Assembly (NCBI GenBank): GCA_030248215.1
Contig: JASANG010002509.1
Coordinates: 248,001-312,000 of the forward strand
Source: Enoplolaimus lenunculus
Taxonomy: Eukaryota; Nematoda; Enoplea; Enoplida; Thoracostomopsidae
Direction: 5' to 3'
DNA length: 64,000 nt
The position numbers and the translations under genes are program-made. Of this stretch, positions 11,737 through 23,171 are shown piece after piece. Position 1 is the stretch's first letter; every line of letters starts with the position of its first letter. Below the pieces are notes generated by a model that was not told the DNA's origin, made no database searches, and was given only the letters and a program-made list of their open reading frames with translations.

Positions 11737-11892
11737 AGGCCCGTAGCCAGCTCACCATGCTAGGGGGGCTAACAGGAGGGCCATTCAAGGGTTTTTATTG
11801 ACTTGCAAGCGAAGTTGAAAATTTTCTAAGGGGGCCAAAATTTTTCCAGGGAAGGCTGAGACCCCCCTGACCCCTTCTTGGCTACGGGTCCG
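11737..11892. mobile_element. MITE-D, copy 2
   Basis: Well preserved: GGCCCGTAGCCAGCTCACC at the left and CTTGGCTACGGGTCC at the right, 156 bp. Confidence 0.8.
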
Positions 11893-12527
11893 TAATTATA
11901 ACTCAAGTATGTACTCAACGCTATAAGGAGAACGATATAAATTAATATCAAGTCAGCTGGCAGTTAATAACATTGGTATTTAACTAATTGTTTTAATTAA
12001 TAGGTCCATATAATACTTATGGTTCAAGGTTAAGTGTATACCATATCTGCTACATTACTGTAGTGACCCAAGAATGCGAGGGTGGTAATAAGACGGTGGG
12101 GTCCCCATTTTGAGTCGCAATAGCCGGCAGGCAAGTGTATTATGAATGGAGATGTAGCTTTTTTTGCGTTCCTAAATTAAAAATTGCTTTAATAAATGGG
12201 CTAATTTGCGACCACAGAATTGAATAAATATTTAATTCGCTACACTCCGTCTATAAACGCTTTAACAATATTTTCTGTTGTCTCATGTGTTTCTGTGTTT
12301 GGCGTTTTGCATTTTGAATTTGGACGGGTTATATTTTGTAGTTAAGCCGAAACTTTGGTAAAATTATTGTTTCGAATAGTGGCCACAGTTAAATTTTTAA
12401 CAACTGAAATTTGTTACGAATATATCTCAAAATGGTCGTCTAAGCTACAGAAGAAACGCTTTGACGTTGAGTATTAAAAGATTTAATTCATATTCATTGA
12501 TCGAATGTTCCGTAGAATGTGGAAATG
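11893..12527. other. no gene seen
   Basis: AT-rich spacer between MITE-D and a tetranucleotide repeat; nothing recognised. Confidence 0.4.
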
Positions 12528-12592
12528 TTGTTTGTTTGTTTGTTTGTTTGTTTGTTTGTTTGTTTGCTTGCTTGTTTGTTTGTTTGTTTGTG
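12528..12592. repeat. (TTTG)n microsatellite
   Basis: About 16 TTTG units with two GCTT interruptions. Confidence 0.95.
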
Positions 12593-12796
12593 TACTTAAC
12601 GATATAAACTTAAATGCAGCTAAGTTTGCGTACTGTTGATGTTAGCAGACAATTCTATACAGTGGTGCTCTGAGAGAGCAAATTTTCAATTTTGATCCCA
12701 ATTGAAATTATTTGTTTTAGAATTTGATTCAAATTTTCTAGCAAAATGTATATACTTATTCTGTTTAACTGAAAATTAATCGGTAAAAATTTTCGA

Positions 12797-12995
12797 TTCA
12801 TGTCAAGATCAGGGGCGGAACGTTTTTCTGTGGGACAGCAATAGAGTAAGCTTAAGGTTTAGACTAATTTTTTTGCTGGGCTTTGACTTAGGCTTAGGCT
12901 AGGCAAAGGAATATGCTCATTCTGACGCTAAGGCTTAGGCTTAGGCTTAGAAATATGCTTATAATACTGTTCCGCCACCGTTCTTTACAATGGCC
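12797..12995. mobile_element. MITE-A copy, inverted
   Basis: CATGTCAAGATCAGGGGCGG at the left and GTTCTTTACAATGGCC at the right, with internal GCTTAGGCTTAGG. The left GGCC is lost. Confidence 0.75.
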
Positions 12996-13319
12996 AAATT
13001 TTCGATAGTTGGCTGAATGAGTTGTGTGTTTAAATTGCGATATTCGACGCGTTCTTGATTTGCATAATGCTATAACAATACGTTTCGATCCGAAATATGT
13101 CAAATTGGATAGCGATCTAAACCACAAGTTTCTTTCCGGGACCATAAATTTATTTAAACGTTCTTTGATACGAACGAGCGTAGGGAGTCGCGGTGATTTT
13201 TGTCCTATAAGACCCTTCGGGTAATTCTAAAACCTGCTACAGCATACTTTGACCAACTTTAATCAATTTGTGCAGTTTGAAATTGTTGCAAGTTGAATTT
13301 AGCAATTTAGAACCACTCT

Positions 13320-13800
13320 GGCTGGGTTTCTGAAATATTACTTAAGTATTTACAAGTACATACTTAAGTAATTACTTAAGTCACCGACAGGGTGCAACCG
13401 GAATTACAATTTACCGGAACCGGAACCGGAATTTGAAAATTTTACCGGAACCGGAACCGGAAAGTGAAAAATGCATTTCACCAAAAATTTCAATTTAATC
13501 GTATTTTTTGCTCTATTATTTGTGAAATAACCTTAGTCGAACATAGGTATTTTATTTGTTGTATTTTAGATTTTCGTCGTCGATTGAAGTGAAATCCACC
13601 ATCAAAGGCAGTGGCTTTCAAAAGAGATTCTTAAAAATTAGCAAAGTTAAGAAAACGGGCAAATTATAACACCGGAATTTTTAAATCCGGTAAAAATTTA
13701 CCGGAACCGGAACCGGAAGGTGAAAAAATGCCGGAACCGGAACCGGAATTCCGGTTGCACCCTGGTCACCGACTTAAGAAAATTACTTAACTTTTTGAGC
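13320..13800. mobile_element. MITE-G (ACTTAAGT-rich), interrupted by a hAT-like MITE
   Basis: Starts GGCTGGGTTTCTGAAAT and is rich in ACTTAAGTA palindromes, as in the full copy at 33587-33948. It is split by the 377-bp element 13388-13764; the two halves rejoin through the duplicated GTCACCGA. The right terminus is unclear. Confidence 0.6.
13388..13764. mobile_element. hAT-like MITE-F with perfect 8-bp duplication
   Basis: Ends CAGGGTGCAACCGGAATT and AATTCCGGTTGCACCCTG are exact inverted repeats. Flanking GTCACCGA occurs at 13380-13387 and 13765-13772. An 8-bp duplication with CAGGG ends is the hAT signature. Both subterminal regions hold clusters of ACCGGAACCGGAA, plausible transposase-binding repeats. 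No transposase is present. Confidence 0.9.
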
Positions 13801-13968
13801 AAATACAAACAATCGCCAGTGTGAGCTTATTTTACAATGGTAGTTGATAATTGCAAGCTTAACGGTTGCTCTATACTCACTGAGTGCCGCCGGACGTCGT
13901 CGCACGGGTCGATAAAATTTATTAAAAAGTTTTTCACTCTATTAAATAGTTTTTGCCTATGATTTATT

Positions 13969-14060
13969 ACACTTCAAAAAATGGTGAGTCAAATTGACTG
14001 TCTCCGAAATAGGCTTTTCCTGACCACACAAACTGAGTCAAAATTCGACTCCGCCAGTGT
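13969..14060. mobile_element. MITE-C, half element
   Basis: Only the left arm (CACTTCAAAAAATGGTGAG, AATAGGCTTTTCC, CAAACTGAGTC) of the palindromic family C described at 18550-18771 is present; it ends at CGACTCCGCCAG. Confidence 0.7.
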
Positions 14061-14150
14061 AGTGTAGCAACGTATAGCGTCGGTCGGCGGCTCGCGGGGC
14101 GGCGAACGGCGGCGTATGGCATATTAAAGTATAGCCCAACCCTAATTGTA
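14061..14150. repeat. GC-rich family P element, inverted
   Basis: CGGCGG-rich patch ending AAAGTATAGCCCAACCCT, the reverse complement of the family P start. It is fused directly to the broken MITE-C. Confidence 0.5.
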
Positions 14151-15359
14151 AGTTTGAAGCGCAAAAGGTTGTAAATTACAGATAGTTTCAGACAGTACAA
14201 TTTTACCCGTGTGTGTAATATATTTTGTTAAATTTTTTTAGTCAATTTTTGAAAACTTTAAACAATGCAAATGATTATTACTGTGACCGCCGACTGGTAC
14301 CAAATCGTTGAAAACTACGACCAAATCACTGCAACTGGTTCGTTGGCACCGAATACCGTCGCTAGTGCCCCCAGAGAATTCAACAAGCTAGGTGTGCTAT
14401 ATGGGATTGATGATGTCAATGTAGGGGGGGGTCATGTCTCCACCAAATGGCGTTGACAAATTTATTTCTGTTAATAAATTAAAAGTTAACTAAAGCATAC
14501 TTAAAAACAAAACTGTATGTACTTAAGTGATCGACGAGGGCTGTCCTCCAAGCCAAAATCATGGCCGCAGTCATGGCGCTATCTGAAAAATCACAGATAG
14601 CTAGAAACATTTTGGCGCGTCTGGGGTGGTATTAGCTATGTAGCCTATCAGTAATGACGCCAGGTATTAACGTTTGGATTAATGGTGTTTGTGGCTGTAA
14701 AAGCAATGACTCTGGCCTTGTTTTCTTTCAGACCCATAGACTTGGTAGGGCGGTCTAAATGCTTGTTCCAGTTGTAATTTCTATTTTTTAACTTTGCTTG
14801 AAAAGACTTGAAGCACATATCTTCAGAAGATAGTGTTTCTGCTGCAAGACAGATTAACTGTAAGCTAATTTGCTGGCCGCAAAAATTTGAGTGTAACTGT
14901 TGTTGGCTTTCGGAAAATAAAACAAATTTGCGACAAAAATTATACACCTCAAAATTTTAAGGTTTAGTCAACATCCGCATGGATTAAATGCAAATGGATC
15001 CCACGCTAAAATTTAACAAGTTTAAGCGATGTTACCATGATGTAAGGACCCAGGAGTCCTGCAAATATACAGACAAGATGACTGAGTCATCTTGTCGGTA
15101 AGCGTGTAGAGTCGTAGGAAGTATTTTTTGAATACTATAACAGTCTTTGACTATTGGGATGTAATTGGCTTTTCGAAAATTTTTGTTTTTGCAATCTTTT
15201 CAAACTTTTTTTTGAGAAAAAATAAAAATAAAATCTTATTAATTTTAAAGTAAAAAAAGTTTGTCAAAGTTTAAAGATTTTGTATAAAAAATTTGCTGAT
15301 ATTTTCAATCTTTATCCACACACGTTATACTTATGAAATTTAGCTATTACCAGCTTGGC
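14151..15359. other. no gene seen
   Basis: 1.2 kb with two short frames (14265-14456 on +, 14648-14947 on -). Neither resembles a protein family that I know, and no supporting splice structure is seen. Confidence 0.4.
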
Positions 15360-15537
15360 GGCCAATGTTACTTTAGGAGCGTAACAGTAGATTAAGTGTA
15401 TTCCTAAGTCTAAGCCTAAGCGTTGCAAAAAAGAGTTCTTAAGCCTAAGCCTAAGCAAAAAAATATAATCTAGAATCCAAACCTACTCTTTTGTAGACCC
15501 ACCAGAAACCTGGACGCCCTTTAAAGTAACATGGGCC
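15360..15537. mobile_element. MITE-B copy
   Basis: GGCCAATG to CATGGGCC, flanked by AGCTTGGC and AGCTCGGC (7 of 8 identical). The interior has the CACCAGAAACCTGGACG block and few TAAGCC units. Confidence 0.8.
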
Positions 15538-15659
15538 AGCTCGGCGATAGAAGCGAGGCATGACATCCCATGGGGTGAGACCGATTTGGTAATGCCGTGG
15601 GTCAGCTTGCCCATGTACGAACTAAAAACCATTAGATTAATTTATTGCGGATTTGAAAT

Positions 15660-15767
15660 TTTTTTATCTCAAACGTAAGCTTACCTGCAACACTTTTTTG
15701 CAACGCTTAAGCTTAGACTTTGGAATACGCTTAATCTACTGTTACGCCCCTAAAAGTAACATTGGCC
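15660..15767. mobile_element. MITE-B fragment, inverted
   Basis: Retains the ACGCTTAATCTACTGTTACG end and the AACATTGGCC terminus; the opposite end is degraded or lost. It lies about 120 bp from the preceding copy. Confidence 0.6.
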
Positions 15768-16679
15768 ATATGTTTGGCCAGATCGACTATGTAAATTGTG
15801 TATCCTTCAACTAAATTTTCTGCTCGAAATAAAAGAATTTGATTTTGGTTGAGCATAAATCGCATATAAAACAACGGTTTTCACTCACGAATCTAGAAAC
15901 CGTTTATTCCAAAGATTGTTGTGCCGAACCTTCAGCAATGGATCCTATCTTCTTGATCCCTGCTCTTGGATCGCGTCCCTGTAGCGTTTAGCCTTTTAGA
16001 GATGCCCGTTCTGTTTGCAATTTAAAGCGACAGAACGCAAATTATATATCAAGTACTATTCATTGCATTAACAATACTGTCATACCGCGTTCAGCATTGT
16101 AAATTCGTTTACGCTAAAATAGCGTTATTTTCACTCCCCCCACACTCGATTACAGGCAAATCTCACTCTCGTTTTGCTGGCCAATTCAAACCGGGGTCAT
16201 CAGGCATCAAATCCCCCCAACACCAATTAAAACCAAAAATTTTTATTAAGAGTTGGGTGCTAAAATTGCGTTTGACGTCTCGATTTCGAGGTTTCGTCAC
16301 TCCTATGCATATTGCGTGCCCCCTTTGCGATGAGAAATTTCTGCATCCACCATTGTATTCCTTCAGGGTCGCATGGATGACTCTCGTCTTTTGACTTGCG
16401 AGTATAAGCGATGTGAATAGTTCACATTTTACTACTGAGTGCAGTTTGTGTTTGTATTCGCGTTCCCATAACTGTTTCTTCATTCAACGATCGCTTTATG
16501 CGTTCAGTTGAAAATCTTCACATTTAATCTGATTGAAATTTTAATGAATTATATGTGTTTATACGTTGAATTTCAAGGATTGGACGATTGGGACATTCAA
16601 ACCAGAGGATTACTATTAATGGTCAGGGGCGTAGGACTGTTAATTGGTGGGCGAGACACCGACTTGTTTTAAACATTCG
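15768..16679. other. no gene seen
   Basis: Includes a 106-codon - strand frame (16163-16483) with no recognisable domain. No repeats identified. Confidence 0.4.
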
Positions 16680-16782
16680 AATATGACTCTCGGCGTAGTC
16701 AAATTTGACTCAGTTAGTGTACTTCGGAAAACTTTATTTCGGAAAAGAATCAATTTGACTCACCATTTTTTGCAGTGTACAG
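16680..16782. mobile_element. MITE-C, half element
   Basis: Right arm only, from GACTCTCGGCGTAGTC to CACCATTTTTTGCAGTGTA. Confidence 0.7.
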
Positions 16783-16974
16783 AGTGTAGTAAGAAGTATA
16801 TCAATCAAAAAAATTTTATTTCGAAGTCTCTGCTAAGATTTTAACGCAAACATGCGCGCATCAACTTCATTCTTAATGTGTGCATAACGGCCGTTTACGC
16901 AGTAAGGTAGCGGATGGACTGCTGTAATCAAACGATTGATATATGACGGCGACACGAAAAAAGTAATTGCAACA

Positions 16975-17169
16975 GCTTGACGTTGGCGATATACCCCCAT
17001 AGCCCCCATTTGGGGGGCTCACTCCTAAAGCGACCCCCACCGTAACCGGTTGAAACAAAAACCGCCGAAGTTTCAAAATGCGTCTGGCTTCTCGCTCGAT
17101 TCGCGACCGAGTTTGGCGGCCTACCCTAGAATTTGGGGAGAGCACCCACCCCCGCCTGGCCCGGCACTG
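16975..17169. mobile_element. hAT-like MITE-J, copy 1
   Basis: Body shared with 23172-23368: ACCGGTTGAAACAAAAACCG, CTGGCTTCTCGCTCGATTCG, runs of C or G near both ends, and a GGCCCGGCACTG right terminus. The left end is degraded. Confidence 0.65.
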
Positions 17170-17475
17170 ATTTTATTGCAATATTTTTCTCACAAAGACG
17201 CCGTTGTTAACTATGAAATTTGTTGTTTTGACTTTTTTTTAGTTAAACATTTAAATATTTTGAAAAAATTCAAAGTCGTTTGGATAGTGTTTGAAAACGG
17301 TCTTTTTTGATAAGGGGTAGTCGAAGTTGGGACAATAGACACCAGCCATATCATCGGAATAAATGGATTTAATTCTTGCCCATTTGGTCATCTAAAATAA
17401 TAACGTAAATATTTCCCGGCCGTGTAGTTAAATCAGGGCCAGCAGCCAGCTCAATCGTATAGGGGATTCAATACA

Positions 17476-17760
17476 ATTTGGCGGAGATACGGAATATGGA
17501 CCCCCCTTGGAATTTAATATAGAATAGTTCATTTTATAGATTTGATGCGATAAGTTCAACGGTGCCATTTTTCGCTCTGCAGGGTCCACGGCTCAATAAT
17601 GAGCCTTTAAATTTTAACTTTTTACCATATAAAACATGTACAGGCAACAGTCAAATTTGTGTAAGGAATAAACCTGGTTGAGCTTATATTTTACGAATCA
17701 TGCGAATGATAGATACTTTCTGTTCCAATCTGTGCGTCTTAAATTAGTAAATTCGTCATA
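17476..17760. repeat. dispersed repeat N, copy 1
   Basis: Shares with 42070-42413, in the same order, blocks such as TTTATAGATTT, TATAAAACATGTACA, CTTTCTGTTCCAATCTGTG-like and GGGTCCA words. One border reads GGCGGAGATACGGAATATGG, close to the inverse of the far end of the other copy, suggesting a MITE with inverted ends. Confidence 0.45.
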
Positions 17761-18360
17761 ATTTTAACGATTTTGTTTAACCTCCGGCTTCGGATAAAAT
17801 TTGTTTTAACTGTAAGTGGCTGTGCCACTCTTAACCATATTTCAAACTAAAAACTAAAATATGAAACTAAAACCAAACCATAAACTGCACTTTAAGGGAG
17901 TCCCTGGCTCCACCTAGTCTCGCTCAGTACTTAAGATAGGCTTCGGCGTTGAGTGATTAGGATAGGCACACTAAATCACGATCTATTGACAACGACCATG
18001 AACTGTGGTATTTTCTAGTTTAGGAGTACCATGCGTTTTTAGGTGCTACCAAATTTTCATAAACTCATTTACCTTGATATTTGGTTATATTTGGAATGGG
18101 GATATAGAAGCCCTGACCCACAGATTGTAATCAACCATAATATCAGGACTCCGAGCTATTTTACGAGCACTGAAAAATTAACGTATCAGGACATTAATTA
18201 CAATCAGAGGTCAATGATCCATATGTTAAGCAATAAATTTGCAAAATTTAAGCTTATAAACAATAAGGGTGGAGTTTATTGTTTAAAACGTATGCCCGAA
18301 TAAGGTTAAACCAAAATCAAAGCGTTTATTTTAGCGTATTTTGTTCACTGAAATCAATTC
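17761..18360. other. no gene seen
   Basis: AT-rich; the 86-codon frame at 18043-18303 has no recognisable features. Confidence 0.4.
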
Positions 18361-18521
18361 GGGCCCGTAGCCAGATGGGCGGCATGGAGAGTTGAGCCCT
18401 CCTGGAACAATTCCGGCCTACAAAATGGTCACCCTTAATTGTAAGCCATTGTAAATCCTTGTATTCTCATCTTGAAAAATTATTAACCCCTCTTTAGCAA
18501 GGTGAGCTGGTTACGTGCCTG
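18361..18521. mobile_element. MITE-D, copy 3
   Basis: GGGCCCGTAGCCAG at the left; AGCAAGGTGAGCTGG followed by a mutated TTACGTGCC at the right. Confidence 0.75.
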
Positions 18522-18549
18522 CACGCGCTATACCGCTCTGAGCATTGCA

Positions 18550-18771
18550 TACACTGCAAAAAATGGTGAGTCAAATTGACTCTCCCCGAAATAGGCTTTT
18601 CCGGACTCACAAACTGAGTCAAAATTCGACTCCGCCAGAGTCAAATTTGACTCACTGAGCGACTCCTTAACTCGAATTTGACTCCGGCGTAGTCAAACTT
18701 TGACTCAGTGTGTAGTCCGGAAAAGCCTATTTCGGAGGGAGTCAATTTGACTCACCATTTTTTGCAGTGTA
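18550..18771. mobile_element. Tc1/mariner-like palindromic MITE-C, reference copy
   Basis: 222 bp between TA dinucleotides. Ends are CACTGCAAAAAATGGTGAG and its inverse. Most of the element is one long inverted repeat (GAGTCAAATTGACTC, AATAGGCTTTTCC, ACAAACTGAGTCAAA and their complements), so single-stranded DNA or RNA would form a hairpin. TA at both borders, seen in nearly all copies, fits a mariner-type target. Confidence 0.85.
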
Positions 18772-19019
18772 GGCTTTGAAACCACTAATATAATAGCTTA
18801 ATGTTTGAAAATCGGCGTAATTCCATTAGCTCACAGTTCAAATAATGACTCTGATACAAGAAGTGTCGTGAGTTTAGTTTCAACGCAAAATTTGCGTCCT
18901 CAAATCAGTGACGCTATTTATCAATTTTTAAAGTGTCGCTTTAGCCTTTTGATGTAAATTCGTCGTGTTTTTGTAGGCTTTTTTCTTACTGACGTATACA
19001 AAGGGTGGCATCCAGACTG

Positions 19020-19201
19020 CCATGTTACTTTAAGGGGCGTCCACGTTTCTGGTGGCTCTATATTAAGGGTAGGTTTAGATTCTAGATTACATTTTTTTTT
19101 GCTTAGGCTTAGGCTTAGGAACACATTTTTGCACCGCTTTGGCTTTGGATTAGAAATACGCTTAATCTACTGTTACGTCCCTAAAAGTATTAACATTGGC
19201 C
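19020..19201. mobile_element. MITE-B copy, inverted
   Basis: CCATGTTACTTTAAGGGGCG at the left to ...TTAACATTGGCC at the right, with internal TTAGGC units and the inverted TTTCTGGTGG block. Confidence 0.75.
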
Positions 19202-19908
19202 CAGACTACGGTCGCCAACTTGAATCAAAACCAAAATTTTGTATTAAGATTTAGGTACTAAAATAGCGTTTGAATATACTCACAACTGAAGCTTCCACTA
19301 TTTATCTATCGAGTTCCGGTTCCGGTACAACATTTTGCATCCGGAAATGTTTTTTTTCTACGATAGCAGTTGCAATTTTTGCAAACATACGAGAAAACTA
19401 ATGAGCATTTTGATAAATATTTTTTTGTTTTAGCGCACATTATTGCTGTAGTCGTCCAAAAGCACGAAGGATGCTGGAAAATTGTAGCCGCCGATACTGG
19501 CACACGTACACGGTTTAAGCTTAATTTGAGTTAAAAAAATATACGAAAAATTGAAAAAAAAAATTAAGAACTCGACCCCAATTCGATGATTAGATTAAAG
19601 CTTAAATTATTTTAACAAAGTTTCATTGCGAAATTTTAAATTTTTTTTATCGCGAAGCTTATGCATAAAATAAATACCCTTCCATATTATGAACCTTTTC
19701 AATCGTATCATATTTACACGAATTTTTATTCACTGTGAATATTCAACCTCGCATTGGGGTTGAGGATATACGATCACTGGCGTCCCTAAGCAATTTTCAT
19801 AAACATACGTGGGTAGCGAAAATTTTTTTATTTCATCTTTGATAAACTAATTTAAATGTTTTTGCCTGGACCTTAGCTACACAGCTCAATCCGATATTCT
19901 GACGGCAT
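19202..19908. other. no gene seen
   Basis: AT-rich, including long A and T runs near 19540-19640; nothing recognised. Confidence 0.4.
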
Positions 19909-20078
19909 CAGTGCCGGAACAGTCAGGGGTAGTTGCTTACCTTAAACTCGCGAGCGTAGCGAGCGAAAAGCCAGACGCATTTTGAAACGTTTTTATTTCA
20001 ACCGGTTAGGGTGGTTGCTCCTTTAGGGGTAGAGGCCCTTAAAAAGGGGGGTATGGGGTGCCGGCTGCTGCGGCCCTG
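19909..20078. mobile_element. hAT-like MITE-J, copy 2 (inverted)
   Basis: CAGTGCCGGAACAG to CTGCTGCGGCCCTG, with ACTCGCGAGCGTAGCGAGCG and CAACCGGTTAGGGTGG inside. Flanks GACGGCAT and GAAGGCGC match at 5 of 8, a decayed 8-bp duplication. Confidence 0.7.
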
Positions 20079-20470
20079 GAAGGCGCCCATGTAACCTGCT
20101 ACGGTCACAAAGTTAAACTCGTGTTGAGAATTATATAATTATAGTAAAATTTGTTCGGTTCAACAGATTGCGGCAGATACTTGTATTTTTAAACATACTC
20201 ATATTCGATTCGAAGTTCCTTCGTAATCAAACACAGTACAGGCAGGAGCAGGCGGACGTGCCGGCTCCCTTTAATCTTCAGGACAGGTGCCTCAAAAGCA
20301 AATCCAGCCGGTTTCAACGGATGACAGCTTGAAGCAAAAGTACCAGATTGTGTTGAACTAAGAAGTGAACTCAGCTTTAAATTTGAACTGAACTTCAGGC
20401 AGAAGCTCGCTGCTTTTTGAACATTTTTTGTTTAAAAAAACTAATCGGCTCATTTGTTCCTTTTCACTTT
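20079..20470. other. no gene seen
   Basis: Unique-looking sequence between MITEs. Confidence 0.4.
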
Positions 20471-20725
20471 GGCCCATGTTACTTTTAGGGCCGTCCCGGT
20501 TTCTGGTGGGTCTGTAAAAGAGTAGGCTTACATTATAGACAACATTTTTTTGCTTAGGCTTAGGTTTAGGAATACACATTTGCAACATTTAGATTTTAGG
20601 TTTAGGCTTAAGAAGACGCTGTTGCAACGCTTAGGCTTAGGCTTAGGAATACGATTTTTCAACGCTTAGGCTTAAGCTTAACAATACGCCTAATCTACTG
20701 TTACGGCCCTAAAAGTAACATTGGC
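20471..20725. mobile_element. MITE-B copy, inverted, with expanded TTAGGC core
   Basis: GGCCCATG to CATTGGCT between two copies of TTCACTTT. The interior has three rounds of an AATACG...CAACGCTTAGG unit, an early stage of internal expansion. Confidence 0.8.
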
Positions 20726-21285
20726 TTTCACTTTTGTAATATTGCGTTTCGAAATTTGGTTAAAAGAACCATTTTGGTTTAGAATTTTAACACCAACCTC
20801 ATTTACTACATTTAGTCGTTTCTTCGTTTGTATTTAGCGATGCCGAGCAAAAACTAAATTTCAACCTCCGTAAATGTAAACAACCATAGTTGAAACAGAA
20901 CGAACCCTTGAATGATGTAAACAAAAGGTGCACTTGTGTAAATATAATTTGTAATCGAACAATGATTGGTTAGATTGAACTAAACCTGATATACCAATTA
21001 AAGATGACAATTTGAATAGAGAGTTAATAAAATTATTGAGTAGAATTGGGCAAACTATCTGGCTGGTTTTTAGGTTTGAGGTTAGCACCCGCCGACCCGT
21101 CTAAGGGGGGCAACGTCCCGTCAAGGGGCGTTACTCCGAGTTACTCAGTAAAGTTTTGGTCACTTTTTAAAAATTGCGGTGAGTTGTGACCATTTCAAAG
21201 CCTTCAGACTCTGTATAATATGGAATCTGTAGGAGTACACGAAATACATTCGACTAGATTAATAATTTGATTATTTTCTCATAAG
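20726..21285. other. no gene seen
   Basis: AT-rich; short - strand frame at 20861-21088 without recognisable features. Confidence 0.4.
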
Positions 21286-21562
21286 TAGGACATTTGCGGA
21301 CGACATGCCATACTCAAATACGATTGGTTGATGCGAATACTTTTTTCTGATTGGCAAAATAATCGCCACTTATTGGCTAACGGTTTGTTTAACTGAGCAA
21401 AGTGGAATCAAGCAGGATTACAACTACTATCAAGTGATCAATTAGGAACCGCTCATATTTATCTGAGATGATGCCGCCTTGGGCTAGCCCAAGTCGGCAA
21501 TCAGCTTTAGTTTAACCCAATTCGAAATTGGGCTGAATTACGTCTTGGGCCACGACATATAA
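21286..21562. mobile_element. MITE-K, copy 1
   Basis: Family K ends in TTGGGCTACGACATATAT (here TTGGGCCACGACATAT) and contains CCCAATTCGAAATTGGGCT palindromes and the block ACGATTGGTTGATGCGAATAC. Other copies are at 46190, 53770, 57005, 59587, 60970 and 62872. Confidence 0.65.
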
Positions 21563-21960
21563 ATGTTTGGCTGAATTTAATATTTGTACTGAGGCGTAAA
21601 TATTGGTGATACGGTTGATGCCCTTGCCGAACCTTATAAAAGAACCATAAAAAGACCGTATTCCATGCTTTCAGAAACATATTAGAACTTAAAAATATTC
21701 TCGTTAGCTTGTAAAATCATTTACCTCAGGATATACCCTAACAAAATTTCAATCTTCGACAAATAACTGGATTCAAGATGTTTTTGCTGTTGAAAATCAC
21801 AAAGTAAAGGTGTCGAAATTGAAAAGTCGCAAGAAAAGTGCACTTGAAACAATTTAAGCTAACTAAGCTTATTATGGTCAATTGTACCTTGATAGAAAGT
21901 GTTAATTAGCAGGCTTTTAGAGAGTTTGTACCCAATTCAATAGGGATACGTTCTAATGAG

Positions 21961-22363
21961 CCATACGTGTAAAGATCAGGGTCGGAACGTTTTTCTGTCG
22001 GAATGCAATAGAGCAAGCTTAAGCTTTAGACTAATTTTTTGCTTGGCTTAGGCTTAGGCTTAGGATTATGCTCATTGTTATGCTTAGGCTTAGGCTTAGG
22101 CTTGGGAATATGCTCATTCTTATGCTTCGGCTTACGCTTAGGCTTAGGAATATGCTCATTGTTATGCTTAGTCTTACGCTTAGGCTTAGGCTTAGGAATA
22201 TGCTCATTCTTATGCTTCGGCTTAGGCTTAGGCTTAGGAATATGCTCATTGTTATGCGTCGGCTTAGGCTTAGGCTTAGGAATATGCTCATTCTTATGCT
22301 TCGGCTTAGGCTTAGGCTTAGGGATATGCTTATAATACTGTTCCGCCCCTGTTAGTTTGACCG
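21961..22363. mobile_element. MITE-A copy with expanded core
   Basis: Inverted MITE-A whose interior is enlarged to about 400 bp by repeats of a unit of GCTTAGG hexamers joined by AATATGCTCATTNTTATG. The hexamers drive repetitive frames on both strands (for example KPKPKPKHKNEHIP), which are not genes. It is the second most expanded A copy after 37756-41984, using a different unit. Confidence 0.85.
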
Positions 22364-22640
22364 TGAGAATTAAGTTAGAAAAAATAGTTTCTTTCGGTTG
22401 TAAATGTAATCTATTTTCATGAAATTCTAAACAAGTGTTTCTGGTATTTCTAGAATAACAGGTTGAGATTGATTCTGAGTTAAGCAGTACCATATAGATC
22501 CCTTCACGAAAATTTAGGTACGGATACCGGTGCAGTTCGAACCTATGATGTTTGTCTTTTTATTCGGTCTGCTACAGGTTGTTTGAATTGTTTTGTTTAT
22601 TAATATTCTTTAACGTTTGATATAACATCAGCCGTTCCAA

Positions 22641-22831
22641 CGCCCACGTGTAGAACAGGGCCGGAACAGTAGTATAGGCATAGTCCTAAGCCGAAGCCTA
22701 TGCCTAAGCCTAAGCGCAAGGATGAGCCTATTCCTAAGTCTAAGCCTAAACAAAAAATTTGCTCTAAAGCTTAAACTGACTCTGTTACAGCCCATCCGGA
22801 AAACGATCCGTCCCTGTTCTATACATGGGCC
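22641..22831. mobile_element. MITE-A' copy
   Basis: GCCCACGTGTAGAACAGGGC to CTATACATGGGCCC, with TAAGCC hexamers inside. Confidence 0.75.
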
Positions 22832-23000
22832 CAAATCAGTAACAGCAGCGATTTAGTCGTTAGAATGCTATGAAAAGCAAAAAATTAGTCTAAAGCTTAA
22901 ACTGACTCTGTTAGTCCCTCCGGAAACCGATCCGTCCCTGTTCTATACATGGGCCCAAATCAGTAACAGCAGCAATTTAGTCGCTGGAATGCTATGAAAA
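22751..23000. repeat. tandem duplication of MITE-A' end plus flank
   Basis: Two copies of about 125 bp (near 22751-22877 and 22878-23000). Each holds the last third of the MITE and the adjacent CAGTAACAGCAG... flank. The copied flank shows that the duplication followed the insertion. The two copies differ at several positions. Confidence 0.8.
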
Positions 23001-23171
23001 TTTTAGCCGAGGCTTTTCAAATTTACATTGTTGCAGTAACTATGGACGCTAGATTGAAACTGGTACCACTGAGTGTGGTGCTATAAGTTTTGCTATTTTA
23101 ATGTACGGCACCGTGCAGTTCGAACAGCGCCGCGAACCAAATTTGACACAGAACCAAAAGTATAGTGCCAC

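Noticed and set aside
14265-14456. 63-codon frame starting MQMIITVTADWYQ
   Set aside because: Short, no recognised family, no splice partners and no conserved context.
22026-22493. 155-codon lysine/proline repeat frame and its leucine-rich opposites
   Set aside because: Generated by TTAGGC hexamers in the expanded core of a MITE-A copy.
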